From: G963556115 sp963666605
GTDB lineage: Bacteria > Planctomycetota > SZUA-567
Length of the DNA stretch: 64,000 nt
Assembly (NCBI GenBank): GCA_965140405.1
Contig: OZ223208.1
Location: 124,001-188,000, forward strand
Reading direction: 5' to 3'
Shown: piece by piece, positions 1 through 8,425 of the stretch
How the letters are laid out: every line of letters starts with the position of its first letter
How positions within the stretch are numbered: the first letter of the stretch is position 1
Position numbers and translations under genes: made by a program
Notes under the pieces: model-generated
Told to the model about the DNA's origin: nothing
Seen by the model: the letters and a program-made list of their open reading frames with translations, nothing else
Database searches by the model: none

Positions 1-139
1 GCACTCAGGTAGTACCCATTCTGTATACAGGATGTTCCTTGACTTTGTAGAGTACTACCGTACCCAGTCTATAAACGAAAGTATTGATGGAATCATACTA
101 AAAGAGAACATGTCTGACTACATGAAAGAGCTTTTTTAA
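1..139 (+). CDS. C-terminal end of an unidentified protein (partial)
   Basis: An open frame enters from the left edge (first full codon at base 2) and stops with TAA at 137-139. About 45 residues are visible. They are polar with several Tyr and Glu residues and end in a Met-Lys-Glu-Leu-Phe tail. The stop lies 28 bases before the next start, on the same strand, so the two genes may be co-transcribed. Too little remains to name a family. Confidence 0.5.
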   Translation, partial: HSGSTHSVYRMFLDFVEYYRTQSINESIDGIILKENMSDYMKELF

Positions 140-167
140 GAGAGACAAAAGACGAGAGCAAGTAATC

Positions 168-2168
168 ATGGCAAAAATACACCTAACCACATTAAATAAA
201 TCCCCTCAAATCATCGAACTACTAGATAACGAGTATACGATAGGTAGAGGAGACACAAGCACAATCCGCCTAAATGATGGACATTCGAGCCGCAACCACG
301 CCAAACTTTTCTTTAAGGATGAGTGCTATTATTTAGAAGACATTGGTTCAGCCAATGGTACACTTCTTAACGGCCAAAAACTCGCAAGAAATTCACCTCA
401 ACCCCTTACAAATAACGACAAAATAGCAATAGGGCAGACTGAATTAGTCATTACAGGTATAAAAAAGAAACCAGAGTCTATATCACAGAGTGAGTTTCAC
501 GCCTATAGTGAGAGCGGTATGCTATTCAACTCTTCAGAATACGAGTTGAGCGCAACTATCGACGCATCAATGAGTATGGCACAACTTTCAGAGGAAGACT
601 CCTCTGATTCAGCTAGCATGGAGAAGGCTCTAAAACGCATGGAAGCAATGTGTATCATCTCCGAAGCTATTGGCAACATCATGGATCTTAGTAAACTAAT
701 GACCAAAGTGCTCGATACCGTTTTCGGGCTATTTCAAAAAGCAGATCGTTCATTCATACTCCTCAAAGAAGGAGATAGATATACCCCCGTCGCTGCGAAA
801 GACCGTGCCAATAACGAGATCAATCTTGATAAACTGAAGATTTCAACAACGGTACTCCACACCTGTGTTGAAGAAGTAAGATCACTACTCTCTAATAGCA
901 CCGCAGACGATGACAGGTTTAATGAAGCGATGTCAATTGCTGAGCTATCGATAGACTCTTTTATCTGCTCACCACTAGTAGCAAACGGGGATGTCCTAGG
1001 GATTATACAAGTAGAAGGCGGAGACGGAAGCGCTGAATTTAATGAGACCGACTTACAAATGCTTACCGGCATTAGTGGGCAGATAGCAATAGCAGTAAAA
1101 AATATCAGCCTTGCTAAAGATATTGAGAAAGAGTCCGCTCAAAGGGCAAATTTACAACGCTACTTCTCTCCAAACATGGTAGAGATGATGCTCAGCGGTG
1201 ATGTCAATACCGAGCTCGGTGGCAAGCTTTACAACGGTACAATATTCTTCTCAGATATTATAGGTTTTACAGCAATGAGTGAGAAGATGAGTGCTGAGGC
1301 AGTAGTTGCAAACCTCAATAAATACTTCACGATTATGCAGGAACTAATTTATAAAAACAGAGGGAATGTTGACAAGTTTGGTGGCGATGCTATTATGGCA
1401 TTCTGGTCAGTCCCTAGGTATGTTGCAGGAGATGAGCTCAAAGCAGTCCTCACAGGAGTGCAGATGCAGGGAGCATTATATCCTTTCAATCTTGAGCTCA
1501 AAGCTGATAATTTGAAGACTATTTACATGGGCATCGGTATAAACACTGGCGATTTTGTTGCAGGAAATATTGGTTCAGAGGACAAGATAGAGTTCACACT
1601 TATTGGTGACAATGTAAACCTAGCTGCTCGTATAGAGACCAGAGCAGGCAAGACCCAGGTCATGTGCAGTAGAGAGACCTACACAAGAATTGCCCAAGAT
1701 GTTTCAGCTGTAGAACTTCCCCCTGTAATGTTCAAAGGAAAATCTGAACCACAGCACACCTACTCTATCAGAGCCGTCAGAGAGTGTACAGGTTCTATGA
1801 CGACAAATATCCCGATAAAACTTCACGCAGAGACTACCGAAGGACGAAATGACTTCTTCATGTTGACACGAGTATACAGCGACGCAGGTATAACCAAAGT
1901 CATTATTGAGAGTGCATACAACTTTGACCGAAACTCAGTTATAGATTTTAGGTGCTGCCTCAATGAGTACCACGAGACTATTACCTTTACAGGAAGAGTT
2001 GAAGAACTCACCCCTAAAAGCTCACCAAACGGAATCGAATACTATATATATACTATTAGCAATATATCAGGAGAGAAATTACTCACGATACTCAACCCTG
2101 GTTTTAAATATGTGACCACTCTTTCGTGGGAAGAGATGTCAAGAGAGCGGGAGGTTGAAGGAAACTAG
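168..2168 (+). CDS. FHA-GAF-class III nucleotide cyclase with PilZ-like C-terminus
   Basis: Signalling enzyme predicted to make cAMP (or cGMP) from a nucleoside triphosphate in the cytoplasm. Residues about 20-75 form an FHA phosphothreonine-binding domain (IGRGD, SSRNHA and SANGTLLNG motifs). About 155-315 looks like a GAF ligand-binding domain. About 355-530 is a class III cyclase domain with both metal aspartates in FSDIIGFT and FGGDAIMAFW and the IGDNVNLAAR segment, so it should be active. The last 110 residues resemble a PilZ domain, but the RxxxR motif is not evident and DxSxxG is degenerate (YSDAG), so c-di-GMP binding is doubtful. No membrane segments. The next gene starts 2 bases after the stop, implying one transcript. 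The activity class is inferred from motifs; substrate preference is not proven. Confidence 0.85.
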   Translation: MAKIHLTTLNKSPQIIELLDNEYTIGRGDTSTIRLNDGHSSRNHAKLFFKDECYYLEDIGSANGTLLNGQKLARNSPQPLTNNDKIAIGQTELVITGIKKKPESISQSEFHAYSESGMLFNSSEYELSATIDASMSMAQLSEEDSSDSASMEKALKRMEAMCIISEAIGNIMDLSKLMTKVLDTVFGLFQKADRSFILLKEGDRYTPVAAKDRANNEINLDKLKISTTVLHTCVEEVRSLLSNSTADDDRFNEAMSIAELSIDSFICSPLVANGDVLGIIQVEGGDGSAEFNETDLQMLTGISGQIAIAVKNISLAKDIEKESAQRANLQRYFSPNMVEMMLSGDVNTELGGKLYNGTIFFSDIIGFTAMSEKMSAEAVVANLNKYFTIMQELIYKNRGNVDKFGGDAIMAFWSVPRYVAGDELKAVLTGVQMQGALYPFNLELKADNLKTIYMGIGINTGDFVAGNIGSEDKIEFTLIGDNVNLAARIETRAGKTQVMCSRETYTRIAQDVSAVELPPVMFKGKSEPQHTYSIRAVRECTGSMTTNIPIKLHAETTEGRNDFFMLTRVYSDAGITKVIIESAYNFDRNSVIDFRCCLNEYHETITFTGRVEELTPKSSPNGIEYYIYTISNISGEKLLTILNPGFKYVTTLSWEEMSREREVEGN

Positions 2169-2170
2169 AT

Positions 2171-2689
2171 ATGGGTAAAGAGTTGCAATTTGGCAAGTTT
2201 TCTGTAGACTCTCAGGAACTTGAAAAAGGTGAATACTGCTGTGATCCAATTCTCTGTAAAGGGAGTGTCTGTTGCGGGGTATTTGATATAGCAGTGACAG
2301 TAGAAGAGCGGCTAAGGATTACAGAACTTCTAGGCGAACTTGAAGAGCTCTGCCCATGGTTAAAAGATTACACCAATGCTTTCAAAGTCACTCCGTGTGA
2401 AATATTCATCAAAAAGAGAGAGGACGGGCTCTGCCTATTTAACTGGGAAGACCAAGAGGGTCGTGCATGGTGTGCCCTCCATACCCTAGCTCTAAAAAAA
2501 GGCCAGAACCCATTCAGAGTGAAGCCGCTGAATTGTTCCTTATGGCCATTCCTAAGAGATGGCAATAATCATCTGGAACTTGATACTCATACAGATGCTC
2601 CGTGCCTAAAGTTTGATCTAAAGAAGAAGACACCAAATGAAGAACTTCTTGCAATGCTCGAAGCACTATGTGAAGACGAAGAAGAATAA
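2171..2689 (+). CDS. DUF3109/YkgJ-type cysteine-cluster protein
   Basis: Small soluble protein of 172 residues rich in conserved cysteines: CCDPILCKGSVCC near residue 18, Cys residues around 75-90, a Trp-Cys near 100 and NCSLWPF near 121. This spacing matches the DUF3109/YkgJ-like family, which is thought to bind zinc or an iron-sulfur cluster; no reaction is established. It begins 2 bases after the cyclase stop and precedes a PyrK-like flavoprotein, so a redox or metal-related role is a context inference only. Confidence 0.75.
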   Translation: MGKELQFGKFSVDSQELEKGEYCCDPILCKGSVCCGVFDIAVTVEERLRITELLGELEELCPWLKDYTNAFKVTPCEIFIKKREDGLCLFNWEDQEGRAWCALHTLALKKGQNPFRVKPLNCSLWPFLRDGNNHLELDTHTDAPCLKFDLKKKTPNEELLAMLEALCEDEEE

Positions 2690-2735
2690 CATAATATGGA
2701 AATCATCAATATACAATAAATAGAAAGTAACATTA

Positions 2736-3527
2736 ATGAAAAAACAAGATTTCAAATCGAAGGTAATCAGTAACATAAAAGTTGCAGATAATTTTTTTAG
2801 AATGGAACTGGAATCAAAAGGTGTTGAGTTCTCAGCAGGTGAGTTCTTTCAAGTAAGTGTACCTACCCATACTCTCAGAAGACCATTCGCCCCTTCATAC
2901 TCAGATAGCGAGAAATTTGCCTACACATACCAAGTGGTAGGAGAAGGCACTGACAAACTCAGTACACTACCAGTGGGTACAGAAGTATCCGTACTCGCAC
3001 CACTAGGAAATGGCTTTACCAAGCCAACACCAAATAGCACAGCGATTCTTGTAGGCGGCGGTTGCGGCACACCAAGCTTGGCCCTACTTGCTTCCCAATT
3101 GCAAGCGCTAAAAGTAACCACCTACTCAGTAATTGGCGCTAGATCGAGTTGTACCGTATTAGAAGAAGGAAGCCTTAATAAGTTCTCTAAGAAAGTAGTT
3201 GTTACAACCGATGATGGTTCATCAGGCATAAAAGGACACTCAGTAAACGGGGTAGAATCAATTCTATCTGAAGCCAGAGCTGAAGGAACAGAGATAAATA
3301 TATATGCTTGCGGACCAGCCCCTATGCTTCGTGGGTTATCCATACTTGCTAAAACAGAAGGCATAAATGCAGAGTTAAGCTTTGAAGAAAGAATGGCATG
3401 TGGCTTCGGAGCGTGCATGGGATGCGTTATAAAGATCAACTCAGAGACAGCCGAGACAGGATTTGTATTCAAACGTGTCTGCCACGACGGCCCTGTCTTT
3501 AACTCGACAGAGATCTACTGGGACTAA
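2736..3527 (+). CDS. pyrK: PyrK-like FAD/NAD/[2Fe-2S] electron transfer subunit
   Basis: Ferredoxin-reductase-type flavoprotein of 263 residues. The N-terminal beta barrel carries RRPFAPSY, in the position of the family's RRPxS FAD motif. The middle has the glycine-rich NAD-binding segment GGGCGTPSLALL. The C-terminus has the [2Fe-2S] ligands in CGFGACMGC plus a later Cys in RVCHDGPVF. In the known family this subunit passes electrons between NAD and dihydroorotate dehydrogenase PyrDB. No pyrD lies in the window, so it could serve another partner. A flavin/ferredoxin fusion gene follows 80 bases downstream, which supports a redox cluster. Confidence 0.82.
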   Translation: MKKQDFKSKVISNIKVADNFFRMELESKGVEFSAGEFFQVSVPTHTLRRPFAPSYSDSEKFAYTYQVVGEGTDKLSTLPVGTEVSVLAPLGNGFTKPTPNSTAILVGGGCGTPSLALLASQLQALKVTTYSVIGARSSCTVLEEGSLNKFSKKVVVTTDDGSSGIKGHSVNGVESILSEARAEGTEINIYACGPAPMLRGLSILAKTEGINAELSFEERMACGFGACMGCVIKINSETAETGFVFKRVCHDGPVFNSTEIYWD

Positions 3528-3607
3528 AGTACTACACTTACATACAGCAACATAGGTTAAACCAGAACAAAACTAAAATATAATTACCTAACACAGGAAT
3601 ACAGACC

Positions 3608-4288
3608 ATGACAATAAAAGAAATTTTCGAAGCCTTTGATAATATTGGCTCTTTAACATTTGCCACCATAGACGGCAAATACCCATCTACACGTATAGCC
3701 CATTTCTTCGCATACGATGAAGAAGGGCTATACTTTAGAACCATGTCTACAAAACCATTCTACTACCAATTAATGCACGCAAAGACCCTTTCTGTTTGTG
3801 GATTATTTAGTGGCTCTGAGGTAGAACATGATGAAGAAGAAGACATGACTTCTTTGGAAGAAGGTAGTTATAGTATTAGAGTTACTGGCGATATTAGAAC
3901 TGTCAGCCCTGATGCGTTACGAAATAAAGCGAAAAAGAATGAGATGTTCAAGCTAGGCGTTGAAGATATGGAGAAATACCGAGCCATGCGAACCTTTGTA
4001 CTCTACAAAGGGATTGGCGAAATTTTTGACTTTGACTTCGAGAAAGAGCATAGAGAGGATAAATTACTCCGCAAATCATTCAATATAAACGGAGCAGAAG
4101 AACAATTCAGAGGGCTCAAGATAAATCAAGAAAGATGCACTAAATGCGGAGCATGCTTAAAGACATGCTCATTTGATGCTATTGAGAAGAGAGTTAAGGA
4201 CTATATTATAATGAACCACAAATGTGATGCTTGTGGCGACTGCACCATAGCATGTAAACACGGTGCAATCGATGTATTCGTTAAATAA
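3608..4288 (+). CDS. FMN-binding split-barrel protein fused to 2x[4Fe-4S] ferredoxin
   Basis: Residues 1 to about 135 resemble the pyridoxamine-phosphate-oxidase-like FMN-binding split barrel (the IGSLTFATIDGKYPSTRIAH type start). Residues about 165-226 form a bacterial ferredoxin with two four-cysteine motifs, CTKCGACLKTC and CDACGDCTIAC. The fusion suggests a flavin reductase or electron-transfer protein working with ferredoxin-level electrons in an anaerobe. It follows the PyrK-like gene by 80 bases on the same strand. A strong terminator hairpin closes the unit at 4311-4350. The substrate is unknown. Confidence 0.8.
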   Translation: MTIKEIFEAFDNIGSLTFATIDGKYPSTRIAHFFAYDEEGLYFRTMSTKPFYYQLMHAKTLSVCGLFSGSEVEHDEEEDMTSLEEGSYSIRVTGDIRTVSPDALRNKAKKNEMFKLGVEDMEKYRAMRTFVLYKGIGEIFDFDFEKEHREDKLLRKSFNINGAEEQFRGLKINQERCTKCGACLKTCSFDAIEKRVKDYIIMNHKCDACGDCTIACKHGAIDVFVK

Positions 4289-4310
4289 TTTTTAACAATG
4301 ATCTATGCTA

Positions 4311-4350
4311 AAAAAAGGTTTGAGCTATTTAATAAGCTCAAACCTTTTTT
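4311..4350. terminator. Bidirectional intrinsic terminator
   Basis: A perfect 16-base-pair stem (arms 4311-4326 and 4335-4350) encloses an 8-base loop, with A and T runs at its ends. It lies between convergent genes and can serve both strands. Confidence 0.85.
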
Positions 4351-4362
4351 ACTTTATCCTCT

Positions 4363-5139
4363 TCATAGTGCAACCTGAGAATAATTACTCACACTAACAC
4401 CCGTGACCTTCCTTATAACCCGACACAAATGGCTCTGGTCAGAAAAACCACAATACAGGGCTACAGAACTAGGAGACTCACCAGCATGTATCCTTCTAAT
4501 AGCCTCAGAAACCCTCTTCTTATCAATAAGAGCAGCAGGACTCATACCATAATGTTTAACAAATAAGCGCTGAAAATTATACTTGCTCATACATGAGTAA
4601 GTAGCAATATCTTCGAGGGAAATCTTTAAAGAGTAATTATTATTTATAAAACCCATACCCTTACTGAGCAACTCAGGAACACTATCTGCATCCTGCAAGA
4701 CAGGACTCAATTGCATTAAGAGAAAATTAATAATCTCTAAAACACTCCAGCTTCCAACTTCTCCATCTATTCTAGAATCAAACTCCAAAGTCAATTCTTC
4801 AACAGGTAACGACTTTCCTTCTGAAGCAACACCTTCCTGTACATCACCGCAGATATCTTTGGCTCTATGATTAGATACTGCCAGAGCAAAATAGTCACAC
4901 CCGTCATCTCCTTCAAAACGACATGAGTGCTCCTGATACGGCTTCAATCGGAACAATTCACCTTTACCTGTAACCTCTTCCACATCACCAGAGACGGTTA
5001 TCCTCCTGCCACTCAGAACGATACCAATTATATAAGATTCATGAGAATGTCTAGCAAAACAATTATGAATTCCCCGCGCATATACTGCACTTACTCCAGA
5101 AGTATTGCTCAAGCTATACTCGACAATTCTACTCTTCAT
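4363..5139 (-). CDS. AraC-family transcriptional regulator
   Basis: Protein of 258 residues with an N-terminal AraC-type cupin sensing domain (HSHESYIIGIVLSGR and a PYQEHSC motif, about residues 28-75) and a C-terminal pair of helix-turn-helix units (about 160-255; YSCMSKYNFQRLFVKHYGMS and GFSDQSHLCRVIRKVTG). Such proteins bind a small ligand and act on nearby promoters. A cupin gene lies immediately upstream on the same strand with about 29 bases between, so the pair is probably one operon. An A/G-rich Shine-Dalgarno segment precedes the start. The ligand is unknown. Confidence 0.88.
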   Translation of the reverse strand: MKSRIVEYSLSNTSGVSAVYARGIHNCFARHSHESYIIGIVLSGRRITVSGDVEEVTGKGELFRLKPYQEHSCRFEGDDGCDYFALAVSNHRAKDICGDVQEGVASEGKSLPVEELTLEFDSRIDGEVGSWSVLEIINFLLMQLSPVLQDADSVPELLSKGMGFINNNYSLKISLEDIATYSCMSKYNFQRLFVKHYGMSPAALIDKKRVSEAIRRIHAGESPSSVALYCGFSDQSHLCRVIRKVTGVSVSNYSQVAL

Positions 5140-5168
5140 ATTTTTATACTTTTCCTAAGACAAACCTA

Positions 5169-5555
5169 CTAAAAAAACTTTGCTAAAATAACAAGTCCGT
5201 CACTTCCAGCTTTGACACTATGCTTTACCCCTCTGGGAATAATAGCAATACTCCCTGAACTATACTTACTGCCCTGCTCCCCAAGTGTAGACTCACCTGA
5301 ACCAGAGATCACCTCATGCATCTCCCACTGACCCTCATGAACATGCTCTTTTAGCTCACATCCAGCCTGTACCCTTACCAGCAACGAAGAGAAAGCGCCA
5401 TTACACTCTTCCGGCAATACAAGCTTCTTGATATCAACACCACTAAATACCGGATGCTGGCTCCACTCTACCTCGGCACAATTTCTTGACTTATTCTCAG
5501 TAATCACTGTAGAATTTTCAAAACTACTAGCAATTTGGTTTTCACATATATTCAT
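5169..5555 (-). CDS. Single-domain cupin protein
   Basis: A small beta-barrel cupin of about 128 residues. Metal-ligand style motifs are seen in HVHEGQWEMHEV (motif 1) and PRGVKHSV (motif 2). The open frame extends to 5585, but a GGAGG five bases before the ATG at 5555 fixes that start as more likely. It sits directly upstream of the AraC regulator on the same strand. Its function could be isomerase, sugar binding or sensing and cannot be told from sequence. Confidence 0.8.
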   Translation of the reverse strand: MNICENQIASSFENSTVITENKSRNCAEVEWSQHPVFSGVDIKKLVLPEECNGAFSSLLVRVQAGCELKEHVHEGQWEMHEVISGSGESTLGEQGSKYSSGSIAIIPRGVKHSVKAGSDGLVILAKFF

Positions 5556-5770
5556 ACTATCCTCCAATACTTTATTTATCAACAATAATTTTTCGAACCC
5601 ATGACTTTACCATATCATAAGTTGATTGATTTGTATTGGACGATCTTGCTAAAATAAAATTTATCTTATCAGAAAACAAACGGCTTATAACTCTTTTCAC
5701 TTTTATATCGGCATTAATCTCAAGTGAAAATCATAATCCGTATATTTCTTAAAATTTAGTATATATTGAC

Positions 5771-5801
5771 AAAAAAAGACTTACTGAATAATCAGTAAGT
5801 C
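5771..5801 (-). terminator. Intrinsic terminator of the initiator tRNA
   Basis: On the minus strand a 9-base-pair stem (arms 5793-5801 and 5778-5786, 6-base loop) is followed by seven T residues (5777-5771). It begins 8 bases after the 3' end of the tRNA. Confidence 0.9.
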
Positions 5802-5809
5802 TCAAATAT

Positions 5810-5886
<77 letters not shown>

Positions 5887-5940
5887 ATCTTTTATAATTT
5901 GGTAACAACAGCATATACTTGTAATGTCATTACTTTTAAG

Positions 5941-5968
5941 ATTATAGAGTAACTTGGTTTTCAGTCAA
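5941..5968 (-). promoter_or_regulatory. Sigma-70-type promoter of the initiator tRNA
   Basis: Minus strand: TTGACT (5968-5963), 16-base spacer, TATAAT (5946-5941). Predicted transcription starts near 5934, about 48 bases before the mature tRNA 5' end. This is one of the best consensus promoters in the window. Confidence 0.8.
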
Positions 5969-6108
5969 TAGGATTAATAAAAAAACTAAATAATAACCAA
6001 ATACTCTATAAAACTAGTAGTATAGTCTTGTTTTTTCTTCATATTTATGCTATAGATAGAGGTAGAAATCGAATTTAATTATAGTCATAAACCGAGAAAG
6101 AGATACAA

Positions 6109-7566
6109 ATGCAGGTAATATTTGAAAAAAGCACCAAAGATAGACAGACGTATCAACTTCCAGATATAGATTTACCCACTGACTCTATAGATGATATTCT
6201 AGGAAACCTAAGGCGAGAAGAGCCTGCAGACCTGCCTGAACTTTCAGAGCTAGAGGTCTCTAGACACTTCAATGCACTTGCTGATAGAAATCACTCAGTA
6301 GATAAAAACTTCTATCCACTCGGCTCATGCACCATGAAGTATAACCCAAAAATAAATGAAAAGGTATCAGCACTCGACGGCTTTACAGGCCTGCACCCAT
6401 ATGTAGAATTCTTTAGGGCACAAGGCACCATGCGCCTACTATACAACTTACAGCAGTACATCCAAGAGCTCTGTGGCATGAAAGAGTTCACCCTAGCCCC
6501 AATGGCAGGCGCCCACGGAGAATTTGTAGGTATGAGCATGATTAGAGCCTACCATGAGAGCAGAGGCGAAGCAGAAAAAAGAAAGTACGTTCTCATACCA
6601 GACTCAGCCCACGGCACCAATCCCGCAAGTGCAGCAATAGCTGGATTCAAAGTGCGTTCAGTTGGCAGTAATGCTGACGGAGAGATTGATATTGAAGATC
6701 TAAAGGAGAAGATGGGTGATGATGTAGCAGGCATTATGCTTACCAACCCAAACACCCTAGGACTCTTTGAAAAAAGAATTCTAGAGATTTCAAAAATTGT
6801 ACATGAAGGCGGCGGCTTACTATATTATGATGGAGCAAACCTAAATGCTATTTGTGGTGTATGCAGGCCAGGCGATATGGGATTCGATGTAATCCACTTG
6901 AATCTCCACAAGACATTTAGCACCCCTCACGGAGGCGGTGGACCAGGTGCAGGCCCAGTCGGAGTTAGCGAACGCTTAGTGCCATTCCTTCCGATACCGC
7001 GTATCGTCAGAGCAAAGATCGAATCACCTGAAATAGAGTTTCTGTGGTCTAAAGAATTCCCTGATAGTATCGGTAGAGTCTCAAGCTTTTACGGTAATAT
7101 TGGTGTCTGCATAAAGGCTTATGCATATATCAGAAGCCTAGGAGCTGAAGGATTGAGTGATGTTGCCCGCTACTCGGTACTCGCAGCAAACTACCTAAGA
7201 GTAAAGTTAAAAGATTTTTTCCCAACACCGTTTGACAAGATCTGCATGCATGAGTTTATCTCAACACCATCTCAAGCGCTTCTAGCAAATGGCGTACATA
7301 CTCTAGATATCGGCAAGGGCCTTATCGAACGCGGTATTCACCCACCAACTGTCTACTTCCCTCTTATTGTCCCAGAAGCGATAATGATTGAGCCAACAGA
7401 GACCGAACCTCTCTCAACACTCGATGAATTTATCGAAGCAATGAAAGAGATTGAAAAAGAAGGCCAAGAAGAGCCCCAAAAACTCAAAGACGCCCCAATG
7501 AACACCCCAGTTGGCCGCCTCGACGAAACCTTAGCAGCTCGAAAGCCAAAAGTCACCTTCAATTAG
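6109..7566 (+). CDS. gcvPB: Glycine dehydrogenase (decarboxylating) subunit 2
   Basis: PLP-dependent P-protein subunit of the glycine cleavage system; decarboxylates glycine and transfers the methylamine to the lipoyl H-protein. The length of 485 residues fits subunit 2 of the two-subunit P-protein. Diagnostic motifs are YPLGSCTMKYNPK (about 66-78), the PLP-lysine region HLNLHKTFSTPHGGGGPG (about 264-281) and DSAHGTNPASAA. Subunit 1 (gcvPA), gcvH and gcvT normally sit beside it but none is in the window; the flanks are a tRNA and a glycosyltransferase. It must depend on partners encoded elsewhere. Confidence 0.95.
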   Translation: MQVIFEKSTKDRQTYQLPDIDLPTDSIDDILGNLRREEPADLPELSELEVSRHFNALADRNHSVDKNFYPLGSCTMKYNPKINEKVSALDGFTGLHPYVEFFRAQGTMRLLYNLQQYIQELCGMKEFTLAPMAGAHGEFVGMSMIRAYHESRGEAEKRKYVLIPDSAHGTNPASAAIAGFKVRSVGSNADGEIDIEDLKEKMGDDVAGIMLTNPNTLGLFEKRILEISKIVHEGGGLLYYDGANLNAICGVCRPGDMGFDVIHLNLHKTFSTPHGGGGPGAGPVGVSERLVPFLPIPRIVRAKIESPEIEFLWSKEFPDSIGRVSSFYGNIGVCIKAYAYIRSLGAEGLSDVARYSVLAANYLRVKLKDFFPTPFDKICMHEFISTPSQALLANGVHTLDIGKGLIERGIHPPTVYFPLIVPEAIMIEPTETEPLSTLDEFIEAMKEIEKEGQEEPQKLKDAPMNTPVGRLDETLAARKPKVTFN

Positions 7567-7664
7567 TATAAAGACAACAGACTTAAGCCCTTAGAGCATA
7601 GGCCTGTTGTCAAACAATAAAGTACACCAAACTATAAAAATTCTTACACCCAAAATACCTCTAA

Positions 7665-8405
7665 TCATGTCCTGCTTTTATACATCAACCGTAGCAAATC
7701 ACCTACAACACTCAAAATATGAGAAGCCTTCACCTTACTTCCTTCTACATGAACACATGATGTTAATGGGTATTCTATAACAACTCTTTTCAAAATCTTC
7801 GGATCACTATAGTGCTTTTGCAACCTCAATAACAATTCAATATCAAAGCACCAGCTTGTTTCTAATTCATCCTTAAATACAATTTCAGCAAATGATTTTG
7901 TAAATAATTTTCCACCACACTGTGTATCAAATATTCTTACTCGCAAGATTGCAGAAGCAATTATCGTAAAGATATTGCCAATAATATTTCTATACCCCTT
8001 TGCTACAATGTCACGTCCTAATAATCTCACTCTTGCCGCCATTGCCAACATCTTTTCATCCGAGCTGTTCAGCGCAATATACATTCCAGCAAGATCAAAA
8101 ATTGTTATAGAAAGATCAGCATCTAAATATCCATAATAGTCATAACCTTTTTCTTTCAATCCCTCTAATATACCATTCCTGACACTCCCAGCTTTACCCA
8201 AATTTACTGGGTTTGTAATAACTTTCACTCTATTTTTATTATTGTTTGCATATTCTGAAAGAACCATATATGTCTTATCACTACTTCCGTCATCAACGAA
8301 ACATATATTTAACCATGAATATTCAGTCAATGCAGTTGAAAAACGATCTAACTCCAGTCTTTTTTCTTCATTATAGCACGGCACTACAATCCAAGCCTTA
8401 CCCAT
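7665..8405 (-). CDS. GT2 glycosyltransferase, dolichyl-phosphate glucosyltransferase-like
   Basis: A 246-residue GT-A fold enzyme. It has the N-terminal VVPCYNEEKRL start, CFVDDGSSDKT nucleotide-binding segment, NLGKAGSVRNG and the catalytic metal motif YLDADLS. These are typical of enzymes that move a sugar from a nucleotide donor to a polyprenyl phosphate at the inner membrane. No C-terminal membrane helices are evident. The next upstream gene on the strand, a GT87 membrane transferase, ends 20 bases before its start. The two probably work together: one charges the lipid carrier and the other uses it. Confidence 0.85.
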   Translation of the reverse strand: MGKAWIVVPCYNEEKRLELDRFSTALTEYSWLNICFVDDGSSDKTYMVLSEYANNNKNRVKVITNPVNLGKAGSVRNGILEGLKEKGYDYYGYLDADLSITIFDLAGMYIALNSSDEKMLAMAARVRLLGRDIVAKGYRNIIGNIFTIIASAILRVRIFDTQCGGKLFTKSFAEIVFKDELETSWCFDIELLLRLQKHYSDPKILKRVVIEYPLTSCVHVEGSKVKASHILSVVGDLLRLMYKSRT

Positions 8406-8425
8406 GACACCCTTTCAAATATAAA

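Noticed and set aside
7573..7611. Terminator after gcvPB
   Set aside because: A stem of 8 bases is present, but the loop is large and no T run follows on the plus strand.
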